Below are positions 33,178 through 44,019 of a stretch of 64,000 nt of DNA, in pieces; the first letter of the stretch is position 1, and every line of letters begins with the position of its first letter. Both the position numbers and the translations under genes were made by a program. Location: assembly GCF_963678635.1 (NCBI RefSeq), contig NC_087063.1, positions 60,272,759 through 60,336,758 of the forward strand, written 5' to 3'. This DNA comes from Symsagittifera roscoffensis (taxonomy: Eukaryota > Xenacoelomorpha > Acoela > Convolutidae). A model generated the notes under the pieces. It worked only from the letters and a program-made list of their open reading frames with translations. It did no database searches and was not told the origin of the DNA.

Positions 33178-33782
33178 ATGAGTGTAGACGAGAAGTTTTG
33201 GCCTTCGGTAATGGAAGACTTAAGTCTTAGGGGACAAAGACAAACAACAACACTCAAAGAGACCCATCAGAAGAAGCTAATGAAACTGTCAGAAAGGCAA
33301 GACCGACCTCTAGGGAAGCAAGGTGAGGGTTCGGTAAGAGCTGTTGATGATGTTGAATTACCAATTTGGGTACAACAAGTGTTGGCATTAGGGCCGAAAC
33401 ATCTCGTCAGGGATAAATTTAATGAGACACACTTTTTCGCCGATATAGGCGTCTTTCTATTGGATCTCAAAAATCGTTAAGTCCCGCGGAGGCCCTCTGT
33501 GAGGTCGAAGCTGTGGCAAAAGCCTATGCTAAAAGGGTGAAACAAACACCATCTGACAAAAGCGTTGAGAAGGCCCGAAAGTGTCTGAAGAGTAATAGAT
33601 TAGTTGCGGTACCGTATGACGAGGGCGTGGGTTTTTGTGTAATGAGGAAGGACACCTACGAGAACAAGTTGTCGGATACATTAGATTCAAATCAATTCAG
33701 CGAAAGTAAAAGAAGAAGTGATGCGATTTTTTTGAAGATAGAAAGAGACATCAATAAGGAGTTGTTGACTATGAGGAAATAA
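33178..33782 (+). pseudogene. Penelope-like N-terminal region
   Basis: 33178-33480 has ELPIWVQQVLALGPKH and FADIGVFLLDLKNR, similar to the conserved N-terminal part that precedes the RT in Penelope-like proteins. 33513-33782 continues in another frame with KARKCLKSNRLVAVPYDEGV and FCVMRKDTYENKL, the start of the RT fingers. A stop at 33480 and a frameshift separate the two. They are followed within 20 bp by the next RT segment. Confidence 0.65.
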
Positions 33783-33789
33783 GTGAGAA

Positions 33790-34305
33790 ACTCTACACAA
33801 GGATGAGGTCTACTGGGGGGCAGCCAGCCAGGCTTTATGGGTTGGCGAAGGTGCATAAAGAAAATACCCCATTAAGATCGGTCCTCTCATTGCCTGGTAG
33901 CTCTTATTATAACTTGAAGAAGGTTCTTGCATAATTTTTCAAGAAGGGAAGCAAACATCGAAACCAACTCACTAGATGCGAGAGAAATCTTAGAGAGCAC
34001 TAATTTTGAGCCCAATGAAAATTTGATATCTCTAGATGTGAAGAGTTTGTATACAAATGTTCCACTGAAAGAAGCAATAGACATAGCTCTGAGAAAACTG
34101 TATGAGCAAGATGAACCACCATCGATTGCTAGAAAAAACCATGAAGAGACTGTTGAACATGGCAGTAAAAGAAGTCCATTTCCACATTGTACGTTCAGAA
34201 AGATGGTTTGGCAATGGAGGCACCTCTTGCCGTAAACTTAGCCAAATCTTTGGCTGAAGCAGTACAAAACTGCGCAATCAAGGGAATCTTCCGGAAAAGT
34301 TTTTG
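33790..34305 (+). pseudogene. Penelope-like reverse transcriptase, fingers to motif B
   Basis: Reading across frames: QPARLYGLAKVHKENTPLRS (the usual 'R.YGLPKVHK...PLR' block), SLPGSSYYNL, then 33927-34235 with ENLISLDVKSLYTNVPLKEA (motif A, with Asp in LDVKSLYTN), and 34187 onward with YVQKDGLAMEAPLAVNLAK (motif B, usually QKDGLAMGAPLA, here Gly to Glu). Frames shift near 33900, 34140 and 34240. Confidence 0.8.
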
Positions 34306-34510
34306 CCCAAAAAAGATGATAACGGAACATGTCCCGAGTGCAATAAGAAAACCACGTCCAGGTCAAAAGGTGTAGAATGTGAGTGCTGTTTGAATTTGTA
34401 TCACGTAAAATGCGGTGATATATCATCAAATGATGAGTATCGAAATATAAATGCAACCGTCTGGTACTGTAGAAAATGCATCGCGATAAGAGAGAAAAAT
34501 AAGTCAGTGC
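34306..34510 (+). pseudogene. PHD finger inserted between RT motifs B and C
   Basis: The frame from 34303 reads GTCPECNKK, then VECECCLNLYHVKCGD, then ATVWYCRKC. The spacing Cys-x2-Cys, Cys-x2-Cys-x4-His-x2-Cys, Trp-Tyr-Cys-x2-Cys is a complete C4HC3 PHD finger with the usual Trp two residues before the last Cys pair. It runs in the same open frame straight into the RT motif C segment (AKLFLRYVDD), so it is not a separate gene. PHD fingers read chromatin or bind nucleic acid, and here it could guide target choice. All eight zinc ligands are intact although the element is dead. Confidence 0.85.
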
Positions 34511-34800
34511 AGCAAGCTAAGTTATTTCTCCGTTACGTTGACGATATAGTGAGAACAGTGAAGGGTGATCCTGAAAAATGCTACGGGCTGCAAACTTACT
34601 ACATCCAAATTTGCAGTTCACAATAAAGAAACCAAACACAAAGAAGAAATTGGCATTTTTAATTTTACAAATTAGTATTGACAAAAGCAGGAAAATGAAC
34701 TGTGGGTGGCATCAAAAACCAACAGATACAGGTACCATACTAAATTTTAGAAGCATCGCCCCCTTCAGTACAAGAGAAGTGTGATTGGAGTAACTGTTCA
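34511..34800 (+). pseudogene. Penelope-like RT motif C and thumb
   Basis: AKLFLRYVDDIVRTVKGDP holds catalytic YVDD (motif C). After a frameshift near 34590, 34578-34784 reads NLQFTIKKPNTKKKLAFLIL and HQKPTDTGTILNFRSIAPFS, the 'KPTDTG...N..S..P' block typical of the Penelope RT after motif C. The catalytic Asp pair is intact. Further thumb sequence continues to about 35100 in broken form (VIGVTVHRVFRS, then a basic segment). Confidence 0.82.
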
Positions 34801-35119
34801 CCGGGTTTTCCGCAGTACGTCAACATGCGAAGAAAATGATAAAGCGATGAAACTCAACCGTGAACAGTGGTTGGATAACCAATAACCGGAAAGTTGGTCG
34901 TCGCGGGTTGCATCGCATGTCCTTGAAAAGATCATCAGGGAGGGCAAAAACAAAAAAACATGGCTGAGAAGCAGAAGCCTTGTGACTATAGCAGTGATTC
35001 ACCACCCATCTTGATGGCCCAATATAGGGTGAATTACAGTCAGATATTATCAAAAAAATGCGCGATATCACCAATGCGCAGACAACATTCATGACGAGGA
35101 AAACGAAAACTTGTATGCC

Positions 35120-35412
35120 TTCTCTAAAATCCTCCTTTTCAAGTGAAGTGAAAGCAAAAGTGGTGTACGGACTTGAATGTTGGCCAGACGGTCCGACATC
35201 TCACCACAAGGATTGAGGAACACCGAAAACAGGATACCCCAGTTGGACAGCATTAAAGGCAGTGTGGTAGTGAGAGTGGTAAGTCCGAGTTTACATGGAA
35301 GATAATCGACCTGGCGTCCAGCAGCATCAATTTACTTACATTAGCGGCGCTGCACATTAGGAAAGAAAGACTGGTAATTAACACGCGCGACGTGGTTAAA
35401 AGTAGGGAGCTG
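35120..35412 (+). pseudogene. GIY-YIG endonuclease domain of the Penelope-like element
   Basis: The frame at 35176 reads NVGQTVRHLTTRIEEHRKQD, TPVGQH, a stop, then SEFTWKIIDLASSS and LHIRKERLVINTRD. This matches the second half of Penelope GIY-YIG domains (Y-x-G-Q-T.RHL..R..EH....VG.H, W.I, LEALHI...P.iNTRDE). The first half, with the zinc-binding Cys pair, is deleted or scrambled (VVYGL joins almost directly to NVGQT). The domain would nick DNA for target-primed reverse transcription. One in-frame stop. Confidence 0.8.
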
Positions 35413-35754
35413 ACATCAAAAAGGAGTTCCAGAATCAAAAAATTTTGGCTTAAAGAAAATTTTTTGAAATAACTTACAAGTTAACATGAAATTAACGACA
35501 AATTGTAAAAACAAAAAGGTGAAAACTTTACTATCAAAAATTTGTGACTAAAAGAAAAAAACTGTTACATAATATTTGTTACATAACTTCAGTAATAAAT
35601 GTGAAGTTGTGATTAATTAAATTTTTCTAAGTTTTGAAATAATGATGTGTATGACATTTTTTATGATCTTTGAACATTTTGTGCAGATAGTTTAGATTTT
35701 TAAAAGATGAAGATGCACAAAAATGTGCGAAAACGTTGTTTGACTTAACAACTT

Positions 35755-36925
35755 TAATAATGAGAAGCTAGGAATTGAGGAGAGGGTTGATCCATTTCCG
35801 ATGAAAATGATGATTTTTATCTACTGAACAAATATTATACTAATACGATAATAAGTAGAAGCCCTGTTTTCAAGAGTAACCTCCTGTTCTGGGGACAAAG
35901 AGAACCAGCCATGAGCTCACTATTTTTGCATGTAACTAAGTTAATTTGCGCGATCTGGCTGATAGTCTTAAACTTAACTAATAACAACCCGATTTTAAGG
36001 GATCACACATTGAACTGACTTCAGTAGAGACGGCTAAAAGCATGTGAAGCTGAGTTTGGACGCTAGCCAGTCATTTTAGGACCTAGCTTTATTTTCCGTT
36101 GGTATTTAATTCCGGGCGAAGTTTACATTTATGTTTTTCTGGCGCTCCTGGGTGTTATTCTTTTAACATCATGATCCGCTAACAAATTACTACGTGCCGA
36201 GCGGATTCCCTACATAGGCCCTCAACAGAGGGCCGGAAGGGTGATTCAGAACTCGGAAGCCTTCCTGATTCCCGGATTCAATTTTTTAACCTAGTTAAGA
36301 CCGAAAATTCTCATAGCGTGAAGGGTGGGGCGATCGGCCGTCTCGTCGATCCCTGAGCGGCATATGACCAAAAACTATTGAATATATACAAGAAACGAAC
36401 CAAAAAGTAGTTTAGTACCTAGAAAAAAAATCAGAAACATAAAAAACAACCAAAAAAACCAAAACCAAAAAATATATATAAAATCAATGGAAATCATCCC
36501 CCCAGACGAGATGTTATCCGACTCTCACGATTTTTGTTGTTACACATATTGCTTTTACAGGCATTTATTTCAAGCAGGGTCGTTACGATTAAAACAGTGG
36601 TCCCTTTCTCGTGCCTTTACTGTAGGGTTGTATGCGTATTTAAGCACGTTAATGCTAATTTGCGCTCAATCAGCAAGGGCCTCGGGACTAGAGCGGAAGA
36701 CTGATCTGACGAGCAGTGCGAGGAGCAGCAGGAAAAGTCTCAAGGACAAAAGCAATCGACTGTTGGGTATTGTTAAAAAGTTTTGTATCTCTTTTGGTAC
36801 AGAAAAATCGATATCAATCTGTGGGGGGGGGGTTGATCGACAGTGACTGCACTGTAGTGACCCTCCACCGAGTTGCAAATTTCCGATTTAAGCACCTTAA
36901 TTCGCATAATAAGCAAATGTGATTA
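35755..36925 (+). mobile_element. Inverted LTR fragment (family A, copy 4)
   Basis: The reverse complement aligns with the left and middle parts of the LTR family: GTTGATCCATTTCC, CCATGAGCTCA, CGCTAGCCAGTC, GGCGCTCCTGG and the CAGTCACTGTCG block appear in reverse order. It ends near 36925 and faces a direct copy starting at about 36955, giving a large imperfect inverted repeat about 36760-37110. It begins exactly where the Penelope-like 3' end stops. Confidence 0.7.
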
Positions 36926-36954
36926 GTAATAGCCCAAATATTATACTCCTCAAG

Positions 36955-38108
36955 GTCCGTTTAAAATGCTAATTAAAATGCTTAATCGGAAATTTGCAAA
37001 TCGGTGGAGGTTCACTACAGTGCAGTCACTGTCGAGCACCCCCACGGGTTGATATCGTGCTTTCTGTACCAAAAGGGATACAAAACTTGTTAACGATACC
37101 CAACAGTCGATTGTTGTTGTCCTTGAGACCCTTTCTTGTGCTCCTCGCACTGCTTATCAGATCAGTCTTCCGCTTTAATCCCGAGACTCTTCCTGATTAA
37201 GCGCAAATTAGCATTAACGTGCTTAAATACGCAAACAACAGTACAGGCACGAAAAAAGGGCCACAATTTTAATCGGAACAATCCTGCTTGAAAAATGCCT
37301 GTAAAAAAAAATATCGTGCAATAACAAACGGGAGGGTTGGATCACATCTCGTCTGGGGGGATAATTTCTACTGATTATATATATATATATATTTTTAACT
37401 GTTTTTTTTTTTCATTTTTTTTTATGTTTTGGGTTTTTTCTTAGGCACTATACAAATTTTTGTTTAATTTCTTGTATATTTTTATTAGTTTTGGTATTAT
37501 GCCGCTCAGGAAACGACGGCACGGCCCATCCCCCACCCTTCACAGTACGTGAACTTTTGGTCCTAACTAGGTTAAAAGACTGAATCCGGCAATCCGGAAG
37601 GCTTCCGCGTTCCGAACCACCTTTCCAGCTCTCTGTTAACGGCCTTATTTAGGGCATTCACTAGACGAGGAGTGCTTTATAGTGGGTCTGCTGATCATGA
37701 TCTTAAATGAATAACACCAAAGAGCGCCATAAAAACATATATGTAAACTTCGCCCGGAAGTACATACCAACGGAAAGTAAAATAAGGTACTAAAACGACT
37801 GGATAGCGCTTAAACACAGCTCACATGCTTTTTATCATCTCTGCCAAAACCAATTCAATATGTGTTCCATTGTTATCGGGTCGACATAATTGTTACTAAT
37901 TAAGGCATCGGCCAGATCGCGCAAATTAACTTAATTATATGCAAAAATAGGAGCTCATGGCTGAGTCTCTTTATCACCAGACCACGAGGTTACTCCTGAA
38001 ACCAGGGCTACTACTTTTTATCGTAATACTATTGTTTTTGTTCAGTAGATAAAAATCATCGTTTCCATCGGATATGGATCAACCCTTTCCCTCAACTCCT
38101 AGCTTCTC
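36955..38108 (-). mobile_element. LTR fragment (family A, copy 5), left part up to the Penelope insertion site
   Basis: Direct copy with the same internal order as copies 1 and 3: CAGTGCAGTCACTGTCGAGC, AACTTGTTAACGATACCCAA, ACCCTTCACAGTACGTGAA, GCGCCATAAAAACAT, GGGTCGACATAATTGTTACT, ACCAGGGCTACTACTT. It stops at CCTAGCTTCTCAT (38098-38110), where a Penelope pair is inserted. The right part resumes at 39110. Confidence 0.7.
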
Positions 38109-39112
38109 ATTTGAGAATGCGCTAAAATTGTGAGCTCGAACAAGGCTTTCGCACAGTTTTGTGCATCTTCAGATTTTGAAAACCTAAACTATCTGTACAA
38201 ATTGATCAAAGATCATAAAGAATGTCATACACTTCATTTTTTGAAAATTTTTAAAAATTTTACTAATCACAATTTCACAATTCTTACTGAATTTATACAA
38301 CAAGTATTATGTAACAGTTTTATTCATTTAGTCATAATTTTTTTGAGAGTTTTCACCTGTTTTGTTTTCACAATTTAAACTAACATGTAAATTATTTCCA
38401 AGTTTTTATAGTATTTTGGCCAAAACTTTTCGACTCTGGAACTATAGCATCGGTGTCAACTCCCCACTTCTAAACTCGTCGCGCGTGTTAATTGCCGGTC
38501 TCTCTTTCCTAATGTGCAGCGCTTCTAATGTAAGTGTTTTAATGCAGCTGGACGCATGGTCGATTATCTTCCAATTAAACTCCAACTTACCACTATCACT
38601 ACCGCACTGCCTTATATGCTGTCCAATTGGGGTAACCTCTTTTCGGTGTTCCTCTATCCTTGTGTTGAGATGTCGGACCATCTGGCCGTTATAGATTGAT
38701 TTGCACCCACATCTAGATGGTCCAACATCTCACCACAAGGATAGAGGAACACCGAAAAGAGGATACCCCTGTTGGACAGCATATAAGGCAGTGTCGTAGT
38801 GATAGTGGTAAGTTGGAGTTTAGTTAGAAAACAATCGACCAGGCGTCCAGGAGCCTTGAGTTATTTAGAATAGAGGCGCTGCACATTAGGAAAGAGAGAA
38901 CGGCAATTAACACGCAAGTTGAGTATAGAAGAAGGGAGCTGACACTGAGGCTATAGTTCAAGAATCAAAAAAGTTTACTAAAAAACAAAAGACACTAAAA
39001 TAACTTACATGTTAGCTTGAAAATAGCGGCAAAACGGAATTGTAAAAACAAAAAAAATGAAAAGTCTCAGAAACTTGTGACTAAATGAATAAAATTGTTA
39101 AATAATAGCAGC
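38109..39112. mobile_element. Head-to-head pair of truncated Penelope-like 3' ends inserted in the LTR
   Basis: The left arm (minus, 38109-38710) reads tail then GIY-YIG domain. 38681-38442 is a 79-aa open piece, VRHLNTRIEEHRKEVTPIGQ then LTLEALHIRKERPAINTRDE. The right arm (plus, 38712-39100) repeats the same domain, degenerate, and the same tail. LTR sequence AGCTTCTCAT flanks both sides (38101-38110 and about 39110-39120), consistent with a target-site duplication. Confidence 0.75.
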
Positions 39113-40429
39113 TTCTCATTATTTGAAAACGAATTTGATGTTATTTTTTTCAAATCAGGACATTTCTGGTTGCTAAAACTTGTTTAAAATGAGTTTCAAG
39201 TCTCTTCCCAAGACCCTTCAGGATTCTTGAATCGAGACGAAGATCCGAATAACCGTTTGAGTTCTCGGGAAGTCTTCCGTGACGATTGTAGCTGCACATT
39301 CGTTACAATTCGGAATGCTCTTCTTCTTCGACAGTAAATCTATATCTGCTGTTAGTTTTCTTCGCGAAAATTGTCTTTCCTATTCGGACTAGCAAAAATT
39401 TTTCCTCTGCTTTTCGCGCTTTTCCTGTTTTCGCAAAAATAAAATGGTCACGAATCTTTAAAAACAAATTTTTAAAAATTTCAGTAGTCAGTTAAAACCG
39501 ACCTCTCCCAATTTGTTCATTATGTCATATACGACCACTAATTCTCTGAAACAACTAATTCTCCCACTAAATTCCTCCAGATAAAGTTTCGATTCTGCCT
39601 TGCATTTTGGACGCCATTGTGGTCGAATCTCACAAAAAACAATCATATACATTGGAGATGGATCAAACTTTTTCCCTCAACTTCTCATTTGAGAACGCGT
39701 TAAAATTGTAAACTCAAACTAGGTTTTTTTTTCGTTTTTTTTTATGTTTTGGGTTTTTTCTTAGGCACTATACAAATTTTTGTTTAATTTCTTGTATATT
39801 TTTATTAGTTTTGGTATTATGCCGCTCAGGGAACGACGGCACGGCCCATCCCCCACCCTTCACAGTACGTGAATTTTTGGTCCTAACTAGGTTAAAAGAC
39901 TGAATCCGGCAATCCGGAAGGCTTCCGCGTTCCGAACCACCTTTCCAGCTCTCTGTTAACGGCCTTATTTAGGGCATTCACTAGACGAGGAGTGCTTTAT
40001 AGCGGGTCTGCTGATCATGATCTTAAATGAATAACACCAAAGAGCGCCATAAAAACATATATGTAAACTTCGCCCGGAAGTACATACCAACGGAAAGTAA
40101 AATAAGGTACTAAAACGACTGGATAGCGCCTAAACACAGCTCACATGCTTTTTATCATCTCTGCCAAAACCAATTCAATGTGTGTTCCATTGTTATCGGG
40201 TCGACATAATTGTTACTATTTAAGGCATCGGCCAGATCGCGCAAATTAACTTAATTATATGCAAAAACAGGAGCTCATGGCTGAGTCTCTTTACCCCCAG
40301 ACCACGAGGTTACTCCTGAAACCAGGGCTACTACTTTTTATCATAATACTATTGTTTTTGTTCAGTAGATAAAAATCATCGTTTCCATCGGATATGGATC
40401 AACCCTTTCCCTCAACTCCTAGCTTCTCA

Positions 40430-41430
40430 TTTGAGAATGCGCTAAAATTGTGAGCTCGAACAAGGCTTTCACACAGTTTTGTGCATCTTCAGATTTTGAA
40501 AACCTAAACTATCTGTACAAAATGATCAAAGATCATAAAGAATGTCATACACTTCAATTTTTGAAAATTTTAAAAAATTTTACTAATCACAATTTCACAA
40601 TTCTTACTGAATTTATACAACAAGTATTATGTAACAGTTTTATTCATTTAGTCATAATTTTTTTGAGAGTTTTCACCTGTTTTGTTTTCACAATTTAAAC
40701 TAACATGTAAATTATTTCCAGGTTTTTATAGTATTTTGGCCAAAACTTTTCGATTCTGGAACTATAGCATCGGTGTCAACTCCCTACTTCTAAACTCGTC
40801 GCGCGTGTTAATTGCCGGTCTCTCTTTCCTAATGTGCAGCGCTTCTAATGTAAGTGTCTTAATGCAGCTGGACGCATGGTCGATTATCTTCCAATTAAAC
40901 TCCAACTTACCACTATCACTACCGCACTGCCTTATATGCTGTCCAATTGGGGTAACCTCTTTTCGGTGTTCCTCTATCCTTGTGTTGAGATGTCGGACCA
41001 TCTGGCCGTTATAGATTGATTTGCACCCACATCTAGATGGTCCAACATCTCACCACAAGGATAGAGGAACACCGAAAAGAGGATACCCCTGTTGGACAGC
41101 ATATAAGGCAGTGTCGTAGTGATAGTGGTAAGTTGGAGTTTAGTTAGAAAACAATCGACCAGGCGTCAAGGAGCCTTGAGTTATTTAGAATAGAGGCGCT
41201 GCACATTAGGAAAGAGAGAACGGCAATTAACACGCAAGTTGAGTATAGAAGAAGGGAGCTGACACTGAGGCTATAGTTCAAGAATCAAAAAAGTTTACTA
41301 AAAAACAAAAGACACTAAAATAACTGACATGTTAGCTTGAAAATAGCGGCAAAACGGAATTGTAAAAACAAAAAAGATGAAAAGTCTCAGAAATTTGTGA
41401 CTAAATGAATAAAATTGTTAAATAATAGCA
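40430..41430. mobile_element. Penelope-like head-to-head pair, array copy 2
   Basis: Same structure as 38109-39112 with few differences. The minus arm contains the 79-aa open GIY-YIG piece at 41001-40762, and the plus arm starts near 41033 and has stops. LTR right part follows to about 41955. Confidence 0.8.
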
Positions 41431-42009
41431 GCTTCTCATTATTTGAAAACGAATTTGATGTTATTTTTTTCAAATCAGGACATTTCTGGTAGCTAAAACT
41501 TGTTCAAAATGAGTTTCAAGTCTCTTCCCAAGACCCTTCAGGATTCTTGAATCGAGACGAAGATCCCAATAACCGTTTGAGTTCTCGGGAAGTACTCCGT
41601 GACGATTGTAGCTGCACATTCGTTACAATTCGGAATGCTCTTCTTCTTCGACAGTAAATCTATATCTGCTGTTAGTTTTCTTCGCGAAAATTGTCTTTCC
41701 TATTCGGACTAGCAAAAATTTTTCCTCTGCTTTTCGCGCTTTTCCTGTTTTCACAAAAATAAAATGGTCACGAGTCTTTAAAAACAAATTTTTAAAAATT
41801 TCAGTAGTCAGTTAAAACCGACCTCTCCCAATTTGTTCATTATGTCATATACGACCACTAATTCTCTGAAACAACTAATTCTCCCACTAACTTCCTCCAG
41901 ATAAAGTTTCGATTCTGCCATGCATTTTGGACGCCATTGTGGTCGAATCTCACAAAAAACAATCATATACATTGGAGATGGATCAAACTTTTTCCCTCAA
42001 CTTCTCATT

Positions 42010-43065
42010 TGAGAACGCGTTAAAATTGTAAACTCAAACTAGGTTTTTGCACATTTTTGTGCTTCTTCATGTTTTAAAAATCTAAACTATCAGTACAAAA
42101 TGATCAAAGATCATAAAAAATGTCGTACACATCATTATTTGAAAACTTTTAAAAAATAACTAATCAAAACCTCACAATTATTACTGAAGTTATCTTACAT
42201 TATTATTTAACAGTTTAAAACAATTAGCACAAATTTTTTGCACCCTTTTTTTCTGCACCCAAACGTTTCACCCTTTTTTGCATTTACAACTTGTCGTTAA
42301 TTTCATGCTAACATGTAAATTATTTCAATAATTTTTGTTTTAGCCAAAACTTTTCGGTTCTGAAACTACAGCCTTAGTGTCAGCTCCCCACTTCTAAACT
42401 CGTTGCGCATGTTAATTGCCCGTTTCTCTTTCCTAATGTGCAGCGCATCTATTGTAAGTATTTTAATGCAGCTGGAAACCATGGTCGATTATCTTCCAAT
42501 TAAATTCCAACGTACCACTATCACTACCAAACTGCCCTATATGCTGACCAACCGGGCTATCCTCTTTTCGATGTTCCTCAATCCTTGTGGTGAGATGTCG
42601 GACCGTCTAGAAGTGGGTGCAAATCAATCTATAACGGCCAGATGGTCCGACATCTCACCACAAGGATAGAGGAACACCGAAAAGAGGATACCCCAATTGG
42701 ACAGCATATAAGGCAGTGTGGTAGTGATAGTGTTAAGTTAGAGTTTGATTAGAAAATAATCGACCAGGCGTCCAGCAGCATTGAGTTACTTACATTAGAG
42801 GCCTTGCACATTAGGAAAGAGAGGCCGGCAATTAACACGCTCGACAAGTTTAGAAGAAGAGGGCTGAAACAAAGGATATAATTCAAGATTCGAAAAAGTT
42901 TGGCTCAAACAGAAAACATAGAAATAGCTTGCAAGTTAGCATAAAATTAGCGGCAAAACGAAACTTTAAAAACAAAAAACATGAAAAGTCTCAGAAACTT
43001 AAGACTAAATGCAAAAAATTGATACAAAAAATTGATACATAAATTGATACAATTCTGAAAACGAT
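42010..43065. mobile_element. Penelope-like head-to-head pair, divergent subtype
   Basis: Minus arm 42010-42600, plus arm 42601-43065. Here the segment reading GCKSIYNGQMVRHL (the Y-x-G part of the endonuclease) belongs to the plus arm, whereas in the 38 kb and 40 kb pairs it belongs to the minus arm. An in-frame plus ORF at 42403-42669 spans the junction and is an artefact. The LTR right part follows to 43567. Confidence 0.75.
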
Positions 43066-43619
43066 TTTGATATAATTCGTTTCCATTCAGGACATTTCCG
43101 GAAGCTAAAACTTGTTTAAAATGAGTTTCAAGTCTCTTCCCAAGACCCTTCAGGATTCTTGAATCGAGAGGAAGATCCCAATAACCGTTTGAATTCTCGG
43201 GAACTACTCCGTGACGATTGTAGCTGCACATTCGTTACAATTTGGAACGCTCTTCTTCTTCGACAGTAAATCTGTATCTGCTGTTAGCTTTCTTCGCGAA
43301 AATTGTCGTTGCTATTTCGACTAGCTAAAATCTTTCCTCTGATTTTCGCGGTTTTCCTGTTTTCGCGAAAATAAAATGGTCACAAGTCTTTAAAAACGAA
43401 TTTGTAAAATTTCACTAGTCAGTTAGAACCGACCTCTCCCAATTTGTTCATTATGTCATATAAGACCGTTAATTCTCTGAAACAGCCAATTTTCCCACTA
43501 AATTGTTCCAGATAAAGTTTTGATTCTGCCATGCACTTTGGACGACATTTTGGTCGAATCTCACAAAAGATAATCATATCCATCGGAAATGGATCAAACC
43601 TTTCCCTCAACTCCTAACT

Positions 43620-43952
43620 TCTCATTTGAGAATGCGTTAAAATTGTAAACTTAAACAACCTTTTCGCATATTTTTGTGCATATTCAGGTTTTAAAATTCT
43701 AAACTATCTGTTCAAAATGATCAAAAATCATAAAAAATGTCATACATATCATTATTTGAAAACTTTATTACATTAAGTAATCGCAAATTCACAATTATTA
43801 TTGAAATTATGTTACAAATATTATGAAACAATTTTATTCATTTAGTCATAAATTTTTGAGAATTCTCACCTTTTTTTTACAATTTCGTTTTAATGCTAAT
43901 TTTATGCTACTATGTAAGTTAATTCAATATTTTTTATTTAAACCAAATTTTA
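43620..43952 (-). mobile_element. Single Penelope-like 3' tail at the tandem junction
   Basis: Only the non-coding tail (AATTGTAAACTTAAACAACC, TTTTGTGCATATTCAGG, ATGATCAAAAATCATAAAA) in minus orientation, cut off at the junction with the next 3589-bp unit. Repeated at 47209-47541. Confidence 0.7.
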
Positions 43953-44019
43953 AGTAGATAAAAATCATCGTTTCCATCGGATATGGATCAACCCTTTCCC
44001 TCAACTCCTAGCTTCTCAT

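Larger units (their letters stand above)
32832..35755 (+). mobile_element. Penelope-like retroelement, near full length, degenerate
   Basis: Plus-strand pieces in different frames give, in order, an N-terminal conserved region, the RT finger and palm motifs, an inserted PHD finger, RT motif C, the thumb and a GIY-YIG endonuclease, followed by a ~335-bp AT-rich 3' tail found in all truncated copies in this window. RT plus C-terminal GIY-YIG is diagnostic of Penelope-like elements. The 3' end at 35755 abuts TGAGAAGCTAGGA, the reverse complement of the LTR target site used at 38098-38108. At least five frameshifts make it non-functional. The 5' part, 32832-33177, is non-coding. Confidence 0.85.
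37402..42041. repeat. Two tandem units of 2320 bp
   Basis: Unit 1 is 37402-39721 and unit 2 is 39722-42041; matching landmarks (for example the tail words at 38130 and 40450, and AACTCAAACTAGGTTTTT at 39711 and 42031) are 2320 bp apart. Each unit contains LTR left part, Penelope head-to-head pair and LTR right part ending GTCGAATCTCACA. The junction lies in a T-rich run. Identity is very high, so the duplication is recent. Confidence 0.88.
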
